NCBI GenBank assembly: GCA_946535695.1
Contig: CAMNDS010000026.1
Span: 1-9,297, forward strand
Direction of reading: 5' to 3'
DNA length: 9,297 bases
Source: an uncultured Clostridia bacterium
GTDB lineage: Bacteria; Bacillota; Clostridia; Oscillospirales; Acutalibacteraceae
Below are positions 1 through 7,100 of the stretch, piece after piece (position 1 is the stretch's first letter; the number at the start of each line of letters is the position of its first letter). The notes beneath the pieces are model-generated. The model had not been told where the DNA came from, made no database searches, and saw nothing but the letters and a program-made list of their open reading frames with translations. The position numbers were made by a program, and so were the translations under genes.

Positions 1-2
1 AT

Positions 3-176
3 AAAGATTTATTAGTAAATAAAAAAGAGATATTAGAAGATGTTAATCGAATAAAAGATAAAATACGAAAAACTATGAGTATCTCTGGGATGAAAAACGT
101 ACTCCATTCATCTGATAGCGAAAAAAATATTATAAGAGAATCTGCAATATATTTTAAACATGAAAACATTATATGA
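3..176 (+). CDS. C-terminal end of an unidentified protein (gene starts left of the window)
   Basis: A reading frame is open from base 3 to a TGA at 174-176, giving 57 residues with no start inside the window apart from internal methionines. The first half is rich in Lys, Glu, Asp, Ile and Leu (KKEILEDVNRIKDKIRK) and should be helical, possibly coiled coil. The other two forward frames hit stops within the first 20 bases, so this is the only candidate for an upstream gene on this strand. It overlaps the start of the following 278-aa gene by 17 bases, the same overlap length as between the last two genes of the window, which supports it being real. The family is not recognisable from this fragment. 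Confidence 0.55.
   Translation, partial: KDLLVNKKEILEDVNRIKDKIRKTMSISGMKNVLHSSDSEKNIIRESAIYFKHENII
128..141 (+). promoter_or_regulatory. promoter-like motif before the 278-aa gene
   Basis: TATTATAAGAGAAT lies 18 bases before the ATG at 160. It matches 12 of 14 positions of the sequence (TATTATAAAAGTAA) that appears as an outward-facing pair in the 4100-4190 divergent gap. It sits inside the 3' end of the preceding reading frame. If TATTATAA acts as a -10-like box, the leader would be about 18 bases. The promoter role is inferred from recurrence and position only. Confidence 0.35.
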
Positions 177-996
177 ATCAATAATTGATGTACTTGATGA
201 TGAGGTCACTTATAATAAAATTATCGATAGGATCAATCTGCATTCTTTTATAGAATGGATGATAGAAAATACGCTTACGACGATGACTATAAAAAATAAT
301 ATAGTAGTATTTACAAAGAATACTAATATCGAAGAAACTATAGAAATTGTCGCACCCTATATAGAAATTAAAAATAAAAACGTAATATTTAATAAAGATG
401 TTGAAAGATTATCTATTAACTGCGGAAAATATAATACTCAAGGAACTTTAAAAAATTGTCCGTATACGATATCATTTAAGGATAAAAATAAATATATTAA
501 TTTATATTTTGATACGTATAATTTCGTAGGAATTAAACTAAGTAATATATTTTTAACTGGAGTAAATGTAACTATATCCGAAGTATTAAATTGTACAGGA
601 ATAACTAAAGACACGTTTAAAAATATCAAATGTAAGAGATTTATCTACGAAAGTTCTAAATTTGGTCTTGCAAACATCGATTATCGGGATACCTCGCATT
701 GGCATGTAAAAATAAATGATATCAATATATTACCCCAACGATGTGAAATTTTAAAATTACGTGGTTGTGATATAATAACTAATGTACGTTATAAAGGTAA
801 CCCAACAAAAATCTCTCTAGAATGTTGTGATAGTCCTAATTTAAATTGGATATCGCCAGATATAAAAGAACTTATAGTAGATTATGATACTATAGATACA
901 GTAATTGGAATAGATAAAGACGATACTTATCAGCAAAAAATTAATTCACTTATTAAATTATATAAATTTAATAGAAATAGTATTATTTTAATTTAA
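160..996 (+). CDS. 278-aa protein of unknown family, first of two paralogues, LRR-like C-terminus
   Basis: The family is not recognised. The protein has no signal peptide or membrane segment. The N-terminal ~65 residues look mostly helical (FIEWM near 30). A middle section includes NTNIEET (54-60), APYIEI (65-70) and LKNCPYTIS (97-105). The last third resembles short leucine-rich repeats: ILPQRCEILKLRGC (190-203), then a strand ending ISLECC (218-223), then LNWISPDIKELIVD (228-241). The same blocks occur in the decayed gene immediately downstream, so the two are tandem paralogues. A 17-base stretch is identical between them (451-467 and 1311-1327). The ATG at 160 is the first in the frame; it has no Shine-Dalgarno sequence and overlaps the preceding frame by 17 bases. 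The gene is unlike the virion genes to the right and may be an accessory or host-takeover protein, but that is only a guess. Confidence 0.85.
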   Translation: MKTLYESIIDVLDDEVTYNKIIDRINLHSFIEWMIENTLTTMTIKNNIVVFTKNTNIEETIEIVAPYIEIKNKNVIFNKDVERLSINCGKYNTQGTLKNCPYTISFKDKNKYINLYFDTYNFVGIKLSNIFLTGVNVTISEVLNCTGITKDTFKNIKCKRFIYESSKFGLANIDYRDTSHWHVKINDINILPQRCEILKLRGCDIITNVRYKGNPTKISLECCDSPNLNWISPDIKELIVDYDTIDTVIGIDKDDTYQQKINSLIKLYKFNRNSIILI

Positions 997-1002
997 AAAA
1001 TA

Positions 1003-1033
1003 TGAAATAAAAAATTTATCTAATTTTATTTCA
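1003..1033 (+). terminator. AT-rich hairpin between the two paralogues
   Basis: TGAAATAAAA (1003-1012) and TTTTATTTCA (1024-1033) are perfect 10-base inverted copies around an 11-base loop, located 7 bases after the stop of the 278-aa gene. The stem has only one G:C pair at each end region and no following T-run. It may therefore be a weak terminator, an mRNA end-stabilising hairpin, or chance in AT-rich DNA. Confidence 0.25.
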
Positions 1034-1039
1034 GAGGCA

Positions 1040-1774
1040 ATGTCGAATACTGATGACGAGTTATTGCAATTTATCGAATATATGAAATCCGTGGTGTTTT
1101 TGATAACCTTTTTAAGTCATAAAGGTTTTTCAAATGGTAAAAAAAAATTTGAACTCCGTGGAGGGTCGAATATTGAAGAAGACGTCGAATTTTTAATGCC
1201 ATATATTGCCATATATTGAAATTAGTAATAATAACGTTATATTTAGATTTAGCGATGAAAGTGCTTTTATGCAAATCGATGTTCCTAGAGGAAAATTAGC
1301 CAAAACACTTAAAAATTGTCCGTATACTATATCTTGCATCAGCAAACGACCATTATGTTTACAATTTGATTCATATGACTTTACGGGAGTTAAATTAAAA
1401 GATATATTTAAAACTCTTATAGACTTAAACGTAGATGGCACGAGTCTAAGCGAGGGTATAAATAAAAATACATTTACCGAGACAGAATGTAATGCGTTTG
1501 GTTACAGTACTACATTAAGATCTCCTCGTAAAGAGATCATCGATAATTTTAATATTCTACCTCAGAATTGTAAAACATTGGATATAGAAAATTGTATAAT
1601 AACGGATTCGGTACCTATCGCGATAATAATTTAAAAAAGGTTAGACTGCTATGCAGTGAATGTGATAATTTACGATGGTTACCTTCTAATCTAAAAGAAC
1701 TTTATATTGATAAAGAAACTTGTAATAATATTAAAGTATTACAAGAATATCGGAGTTTTTGCAAAACGTTTTGA
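1040..1774 (+). pseudogene. decayed second copy of the 278-aa gene family (two frameshifts)
   Basis: Three pieces in two frames line up in order with the intact upstream paralogue. Piece 1 runs from ATG 1040 and encodes MSNTDDELLQFIEYM... with GSNIEEDVEFLMPYI, then hits TGA at 1217-1219. Piece 2, shifted by +1, continues from about 1208 with EISNNNVIF, LKNCPYTIS, FNILPQNCKTLDIENC and stops at 1634. Piece 3, back in the original frame from about 1616, gives YRDNNLKKVRL, NLRWLPSNLKELYID and ends at TGA 1772-1774. The first shift coincides with a 10-bp tandem duplication at 1198-1217. The second falls at 1611-1618, where the paralogue has GTA-CGT-TAT and this copy has GTA-CC-TAT, one base short. 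Removing both changes gives one frame of about 241 codons, slightly shorter than the 278 of its neighbour. The AGAGG before ATG 1040 is too close (2 bases) to be a normal ribosome site. Programmed frameshifting or sequencing errors are less likely alternatives. Confidence 0.8.
1198..1217 (+). repeat. 10-bp perfect tandem duplication causing a frameshift
   Basis: GCCATATATT occurs twice head to tail (1198-1207 and 1208-1217). Deleting one copy joins LMPYI directly to EISNNNVIF, matching APYIEIKNKNVIF in the intact paralogue. The duplication is therefore the lesion that broke the reading frame. Its perfect identity suggests a recent slippage event. Confidence 0.85.
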
Positions 1775-1802
1775 AGCGATCACTTCAAACGACTAATCGT
1801 TT
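1767..1802. terminator. hairpins at the convergent gene junction, likely bidirectional terminator
   Basis: CGTTTTGAAG (1767-1776) pairs with CTTCAAACG (1783-1791) around the loop CGATCA, with one bulged T. An overlapping alternative stem is AAACGA (1787-1792) with TCGTTT (1797-1802) around CTAA. The site lies exactly between the end of the plus-strand pseudogene (1774) and the end of the minus-strand nuclease gene (1802), where a two-way terminator would be expected. There is no long T-run in either direction, so the strength is uncertain. Confidence 0.45.
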
Positions 1803-1827
1803 CATTTCAAACGACTAATTGTATTTT
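1784..1827. repeat. 22-bp imperfect direct repeat: duplicated 3' end of the head-completion gene
   Basis: TTCAAACGACTAAT occurs at 1784-1797 and 1806-1819, a period of 22 bases. Read on the minus strand, the inner copy encodes the last residues ISRLK and the stop of the 150-aa gene. The outer copy reads ATT AGT CGT TTG AAG TGA, again ISRLK and stop. The gene's 3' end, including its stop codon, has therefore been duplicated just downstream of itself. Confidence 0.7.
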
Positions 1828-2254
1828 CTGTGAGGATTTGAAATTGCATATTTCTTTCCTCACAGAATTTTTTTGCTGCTTTCCACTTACAAGTATTTTT
1901 TATCCATGTTCGATAAGCCCAATTGTTATCCTCATTCGGTTTAATAGTTTGATTTTTGGGTTTAATTTCAACTACTATCTTACTACCATCGGTCATTTCG
2001 ACGTAGTAGTCTGGATAGTAATTATGTATTTGATTATCAATATACGAATATGGTATCTTTATACACTCAGAACCCCAATAATGTACATTTGGATTACTCT
2101 CCAACCACTGAATAAATTTTTTCTCATAAGAACTTCTAAAGATAATAGGTTGATGATATAAAGAAGGGAAAAGTTTCTTACATGCAGAAACTTTTATATA
2201 TCCTTGTTGATATCTACTATTTTTATCTGGTTTTAATTCTTTTATATTACGCAT
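1802..2254 (-). CDS. T4 gp4-like head completion protein, TnsA/PD-(D/E)XK nuclease fold
   Basis: This is a 150-aa protein, the same length as T4 gp4, which completes the DNA-filled head before tail joining. A PD-(D/E)XK-type signature is visible in the order expected of TnsA-like nucleases: FRSSYEKKFIQWL with Glu44, then HNYYPDYYVEM with Pro81-Asp82, then IVVEIKPK with Glu96-x-Lys98, followed by a C-terminal helix KWKAAKKFCEERN (123-135). The segment SNPNVHYWGSECIKIPY (53-69) matches the family pattern of a W-x-S-E strand before the metal-binding Asp. All presumed catalytic residues are present. The start at 2254 is the first ATG in the frame, 6 bases after the stop of the 612-aa gene, so the two are very probably cotranscribed. 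There is no Shine-Dalgarno site. The fold is well supported; the head-completion role is taken from the family, length and structural-gene context. Confidence 0.85.
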   Translation of the reverse strand: MRNIKELKPDKNSRYQQGYIKVSACKKLFPSLYHQPIIFRSSYEKKFIQWLESNPNVHYWGSECIKIPYSYIDNQIHNYYPDYYVEMTDGSKIVVEIKPKNQTIKPNEDNNWAYRTWIKNTCKWKAAKKFCEERNMQFQILTENTISRLK

Positions 2255-2260
2255 ATTATA

Positions 2261-4099
2261 TTACACCGCATTCGGTTGCGCATTTTGAATGTACATACCG
2301 GTCTTCGATTTTTTATTTTTATCAGCACCACCGCGTAGCCACTCGCGCCCGGCTTGTAAGATAGCATATTTATCTTCAGTGTGCCAATAATGCATATATT
2401 TACTTATATTTATATTATCGGGTTCATTTATACTATTTAGTGAGTTTCGCAAAAGCTTATTCACATTTTCAGGGTCAGTTTCTCGGATATCTATTGATTT
2501 TGATTGTTTATATTCTCCTTTATAATCCGGCGCAGACTCGAGTATTTTCAGTGTATGTTCTCCCATACCGGAATATATTCTTACAGCACCACCGTTATAT
2601 AATTGCTCAATAAGATTTGAATCTCGACCTTTAGCTGTTTTTAACGTACAATCAACAATAAGCTTAGTAGGAAAATCATCTAACCCCAGCGGCCCAGCAT
2701 GCGTAATCTTAGTATTTTCTAATATCAAATTACCGATAGACATAATTGGGTGAAAAGGATTACCTATTGTTACATGCCATAATCCCACTGGAGCCGGTGA
2801 TAATAAAGAGTTAACAGCTTGTTTCTGCGGACGACCCATAGCATTAAGAAATCCGCCTAATAACATACCACCAAAACTATTAACGAGATTCATAAGAGTT
2901 TGTCTATACCCACCTTGTTTCTTTATAGCCGCTGCCACAGAAGAACTAACTTTATTGATATCAGTTGCAAACGCGTCCATCATGTTAGTGAATCCTCCTC
3001 CTGTTGACATTATTTTTAAATTAGAAAATAGATCCAATTGATGCGGACCCATACCACGATAACCACCACCCCAAAAACTTCCATTAACATATGTCACGGT
3101 TAATATGTTGGCGAGTAGGTCTAACATTGCCTGTCTGGTGTTAATATTTGAATATGAACGAAGTTCATATTCAAATCTCAAATTAAATGAATGTTCAAAT
3201 TTAAGTCCACTATCATCGCGCATCGACGTATTTTTAACTACATCTACAGGTCCATATATTTTATGCGAATCGTTCCATGTCAGCTGGTCCGGATAAGATG
3301 CATCACCCATAGGTATATTTAGCTGTTTTGCAAACCAAGTCGTTGGGTTGTTATTACTTGCTTGACCCAGCATTACTTCTTTTTGATAATTACTATCGAA
3401 AGCGGCGAACATCTTAGACATGGGGCTTGATTGATCGCTGCGATTAATATCTTGTATTTCGGCAGTTACCGTCTTAAACGGCATACTAATAGTGTATGAT
3501 AATATATTTTCTATTTCATTACCCGGAGTTCCTAACCATGTAACCATACAACCTAACGAAGTAGCTATTTCTCTTTCTTGTATCTTACTACCTTCTATCA
3601 TTTGCCCTATATAGTCATTACATGCAATTGGAAATCTACGTAAAGTAATAAGATAATTATTAGATACTCTACCCAGATGTTTACAATACATAAAATCACT
3701 ATAGTTATAAGTTTCTCTACCTAATTGACCTGTTCTTGATTGTTCAACTAAGTTTTTAATACTAGGATTAGATATTTGTTTGATTCTTCTTCTCGTATCT
3801 ACACTATCAACGAGAGGGGTATTAAGACGGATTCTAAATTGATCACTCAACTTCGGAACTAATATATATTTATTAAATATAGATTTTATACCTTTACCGA
3901 ATTGATTCGCAGGTAATTCTTTGGGATTTTTTTTGTCATTATTCCATCGGATATTAGTAACATCATTGGCGAGAAACATCTCATTCCAAGTATCATATGT
4001 ATTCAATTCCTTTACTGTGTTAGTATTAAACAGATCTTCCCTTTCACGAAATTGAGGAGTGTTATTAAGAATCGCGTTTTGTTGTGATAAACCAGCCAT
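2261..4099 (-). CDS. 612-aa baseplate / tail-tube initiator-like structural protein (gp48/gp54-type, tentative)
   Basis: This is a large soluble protein without a signal peptide. Conserved-looking blocks, in order, are NYLITLRRFP (148-157), FEYELRSYSNINTRQAMLDL (309-328) followed by an aromatic and Gly-rich stretch FWGGGYRGMG (342-351), a Gly/Met-rich helix region (366-425), PVGLWHVTIGNP (437-448), and LGLDDFPTKLIVDCTL (471-486) with GRDSNLIEQLYNGG (491-504). The W-x-V-T-I-G-N-P strand, DDFPT, and the helix ending in N-G-G are, from memory, typical of myovirus proteins that cap the baseplate hub and start tail-tube polymerisation. T4 gp48 and gp54 are about 320-365 residues, so this one is almost twice as long, with an extra N-terminal ~140 residues and a charged C-terminal tail. 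Transcription starts in the 4100-4190 gap, and the head-completion gene follows 6 bases after its stop. Virion function is likely; the exact baseplate position is inference. Confidence 0.75.
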   Translation of the reverse strand: MAGLSQQNAILNNTPQFREREDLFNTNTVKELNTYDTWNEMFLANDVTNIRWNNDKKNPKELPANQFGKGIKSIFNKYILVPKLSDQFRIRLNTPLVDSVDTRRRIKQISNPSIKNLVEQSRTGQLGRETYNYSDFMYCKHLGRVSNNYLITLRRFPIACNDYIGQMIEGSKIQEREIATSLGCMVTWLGTPGNEIENILSYTISMPFKTVTAEIQDINRSDQSSPMSKMFAAFDSNYQKEVMLGQASNNNPTTWFAKQLNIPMGDASYPDQLTWNDSHKIYGPVDVVKNTSMRDDSGLKFEHSFNLRFEYELRSYSNINTRQAMLDLLANILTVTYVNGSFWGGGYRGMGPHQLDLFSNLKIMSTGGGFTNMMDAFATDINKVSSSVAAAIKKQGGYRQTLMNLVNSFGGMLLGGFLNAMGRPQKQAVNSLLSPAPVGLWHVTIGNPFHPIMSIGNLILENTKITHAGPLGLDDFPTKLIVDCTLKTAKGRDSNLIEQLYNGGAVRIYSGMGEHTLKILESAPDYKGEYKQSKSIDIRETDPENVNKLLRNSLNSINEPDNINISKYMHYWHTEDKYAILQAGREWLRGGADKNKKSKTGMYIQNAQPNAV

Positions 4100-4103
4100 A
4101 AAT

Positions 4104-4120
4104 AATTACTTTTATAATAA
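4104..4120 (-). promoter_or_regulatory. promoter-like motif for the minus-strand unit (left arm of inverted repeat)
   Basis: On the minus strand this reads TTATTATAAAAGTAATT and ends only 4 bases before the ATG at 4099. If TATTATAA is the -10-like element, transcription would begin about 6 bases before the ATG, giving an almost leaderless mRNA. The identical sequence precedes the divergent gene at 4191. No Bacteroidota-type -33 TTTG or -7 TAnnTTTG pair is evident. Confidence 0.5.
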
Positions 4121-4162
4121 AGAAATAAATATAAAATCTTTTAGAAAAAACTTTTTATCACA

Positions 4163-4179
4163 TTATTATAAAAGTAATT
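4163..4179 (+). promoter_or_regulatory. promoter-like motif for the plus-strand structural operon (right arm)
   Basis: TTATTATAAAAGTAATT ends 11 bases before the ATG at 4191 and is identical to the motif driving the opposite unit. It would start an mRNA covering the four overlapping genes to the right edge, with a predicted leader of roughly 13 bases and no Shine-Dalgarno site. Confidence 0.5.
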
Positions 4180-4190
4180 CAATAGATAAA

Positions 4191-7100
4191 ATGAATAGTA
4201 TAGCTGAATATTTAGATCAACTTAATAGTTTAACTCAACAGAACTTCGAGATACTCAAGACTATTAATGATTCTTTTTTCACTAAAAAAGAACATTTAGT
4301 AGTGAATGTATCGGGCAACAGGTACGTCATTCCTTCGTTTATATCGCTGGAAAATAAAATTAATGCTTTACAGGAAAGTATAGAAAATATTGTTAATGCA
4401 CCAAAATCCGGAGAAGCATATTTTAACTATGACGGTAACTCTAAAACAATTCAAATTCGTGGATTTAATAACACACCGAATTCATTAAGTTTAGATTTAA
4501 AAAATACCGAGAAGTTCTACGTAAAAGAAAATAGTATTTTCAAAGATTTTATTACTCCAGATGCATATTTAAAGTTTGATTTAACTTCCCTTCCCGATGA
4601 TATTTCTCAAGTGATAATAAAAAAAATAGTACCGATCTCATCAGAAGCCAAAAACTTATTCGATACTCTTTTGGGTACAAATAATTCAATCAACATCGAA
4701 TACTCTAATTTATATAAAAATTTAGATATATTAGTAAGAAATTCGGATTATGAAGAATACGATACTGTTAAGCAGCTTCCTATTCGTAAGTCAATCGGTA
4801 CGGGGACTTATGTAATCACTAAAATTATAAAAGACGAGATACTTTCAGATCTAACGGAACAATTAACGTTAGAGTTTGACTCACATACTCCTCTCACATA
4901 TAAACGATTTGATGGGACGATAGACGTCGATCTTCAAATAGGGCAATATTTAACTACGTACGATGACAGGGTAAAATTACAAATAGTAGATATTAATAGC
5001 ACGTCTAATCAATTAATACTAAATATAGTTAATGGCGATTATTTAGATATAGTTCCTTATACCGATAATACAAACGAAAATGGGTTTAATATATACGCAA
5101 TCAATGATTTACATAAATTAAAATTCTTTTCAGATAATAATTACAGTGCGGATAAATATATAAACGTCACGCTCGAAGAAGATCAACATATCGCTATTTT
5201 TATTGCCCCTCTAAATAATCGGATGAATACTCAGGGACCATGGGGAGAAGGAGTGTTAGTAGATACGTATAAAATTAAATACGATCAAGACACGAATAAG
5301 AGTTATCAAATGTATTATAAGGAAAATGTAAGAAATATAGGAGATATATTAAAGGAAATAGTTACTATGATAAATAGTAACATATCAAAGTACTCAAAAG
5401 AGGAGTTTGATTCGTTTACACAATATATCCCTATATTAGATGAAAATAACTTATCGGTAGTTCAAATAAATAAACATCTTAACGATTCTCCCACTATTCA
5501 ACAAATACGTAGTTTATATTCACAAAAAAAACAATATGAAATAGATTTAAAAGAAATACAAAAAAAGATATCTGATATTAACTCAACGTTATCTACAGTA
5601 TCTTTTGACGATACTACTAACGTAAGAACTATATACGAATCTCAATTAACAGAATATACGCAAAAACAAGATGAGGTAGTTTCTGCTATTAACAATACTA
5701 TTAATGAAATATCTTTAGCCGTTAATAGCAGTGAAGTGCCTATTGAGAATGCCAAATATCATATCAGAGGTTATTTTTATTGGGATGTGGATGATAATAG
5801 TATTTTAAATACATATAAAGAGCACATAAAAGGCATTAAAGTTCAATATAGATACAAAAATAAAGATCAAAATACCGGGAATGCTATTAGTATGAGTGAC
5901 GGAGAATTTATATTTTCCGATTGGAACGATATGGATAGTTTTAATAGGATGTTAACTCCTTCCTGTGATATTGATAATCAATATTCATTTAGTTATGAAG
6001 CTAATAACGATAGAGTTAACGAGCCGTCATTTAATCAAATAGATATTCCTATATCACAAGGTGAGACCGTTGATATAAGACTTAAGATAGTTTGGGATTT
6101 TGGAAGTCCTTTTATCGAGACTACTAGTGCTTGGAGTGATATTTTAAATATAGCTTTTCCGGAGGAATATCTTAAAGATATACAAATACTTACTATCATT
6201 GAAGAAAATAACAATGATATAGAAACTAATCGATTCAATAATATTCTTATCAATACGGGAACTACTAAGCATATTTCTGATATGGTTGTCGATCAGGATC
6301 TTACTTATTTCCATCATCCGGAACACATAGCCTCCGGCTTTTATACGAGCGAACGCCGTGTGATACCATTAAAAGATAAATTAATGGATATGGATACTGC
6401 TATAATATCTATACAAGATATAATTAGCAATGCAAATAGCGAAGATCTTAAAGTAGAATTTATATTTAATAGTACTAGTACACAGATATTACCAAATCAG
6501 GATAATCACGCGGATATCAATATAGATTTAGAGACTGCGGCTGATTTTAATTTCGGTACACTACAGATGACCAATATTTCAAAACATACTATTAACTTAT
6601 ATTCACTCTTCCCAGGAAACCGATCAATAGGTGTAAAAGGATCATCTGCCGCGGTATATGATAGTAAAGGAGAATATAGTCTAGATATATTGATAAATAA
6701 TAAGATCGGATTAAGTGGTGTTGTAGGTATAGCTGGTAGTGGGGAAACCGGAATGACGATAAATAATTTATATAAATATTCAGCTCAATGCAGGAATCAG
6801 TTTATTTATTTCCGTTCATTAGATGCATATGACGGTCATGAATTAAATAATACAATAACCGAATCGCGAGATGAAAAAGTACCTATTCTCACGGCTGCTG
6901 TTACAAATAGTATTTCGCAAATATTTATCGATTCCAATAATATACGGTCTTATAAAGTTCTATCTCCGGGAGAGAGCTTATTAATACCTATTTGTTTTAG
7001 ATTTCCTATGACATCCGCAGGTACTAGAAAAAATAACTTGGAATTATCATTTGATTTAAGAACTTCTTTATTTACAGATCCTAGAAATTATGCTTTTAGT

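Larger units (their letters stand above)
4104..4179. repeat. perfect 17-bp inverted repeat in the divergent gap
   Basis: AATTACTTTTATAATAA (4104-4120) and TTATTATAAAAGTAATT (4163-4179) are exact reverse complements, separated by 42 bases of A+T-rich DNA. Identity ends abruptly at both sides. The arms lie in the 91-bp gap between starts at 4099 (minus) and 4191 (plus). They are too far apart for a compact terminator hairpin and are better explained as two outward-facing copies of one promoter or binding site. Confidence 0.85.

Noticed and set aside
438..1441. Minus-strand open frames of 60-80 codons opposite the paralogue pair
   Set aside because: They are antisense shadows of the plus-strand genes. 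They mirror each other only because the sense genes are paralogous, and they have no supporting context.
1206..1634. Independent 142-aa gene starting at TTG 1206
   Set aside because: The start codon lies inside the 10-bp duplication, and both upstream and downstream pieces of the paralogue continue in another frame. It is the middle fragment of a pseudogene.
1040..1774. Programmed ribosomal frameshifting as the explanation for the split gene
   Set aside because: There is no slippery heptamer at either site. The first shift is fully explained by a 10-bp tandem duplication and the second by a one-base loss in an Arg codon.
1838..2364. Plus-strand open frames opposite the nuclease gene and the end of the 612-aa gene, rich in hydrophobic residues
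   Set aside because: They look like small membrane proteins but are shadows of AT-rich antisense coding. The minus-strand proteins carry clear family motifs.
4104..4179. The 17-bp inverted repeat as a long-loop terminator or insertion-sequence ends
   Set aside because: It lies between two diverging starts where no terminator is needed, and the 42-base interior cannot encode a transposase. A paired promoter explains position and orientation.
4059..4190. Longer N-terminus for the 1003-aa protein starting at the in-frame codon at 4059
   Set aside because: It would overlap the antisense 612-aa gene and translate through the promoter-like gap. The 44 extra residues look like translated intergenic DNA, and ATG 4191 sits correctly after the motif.
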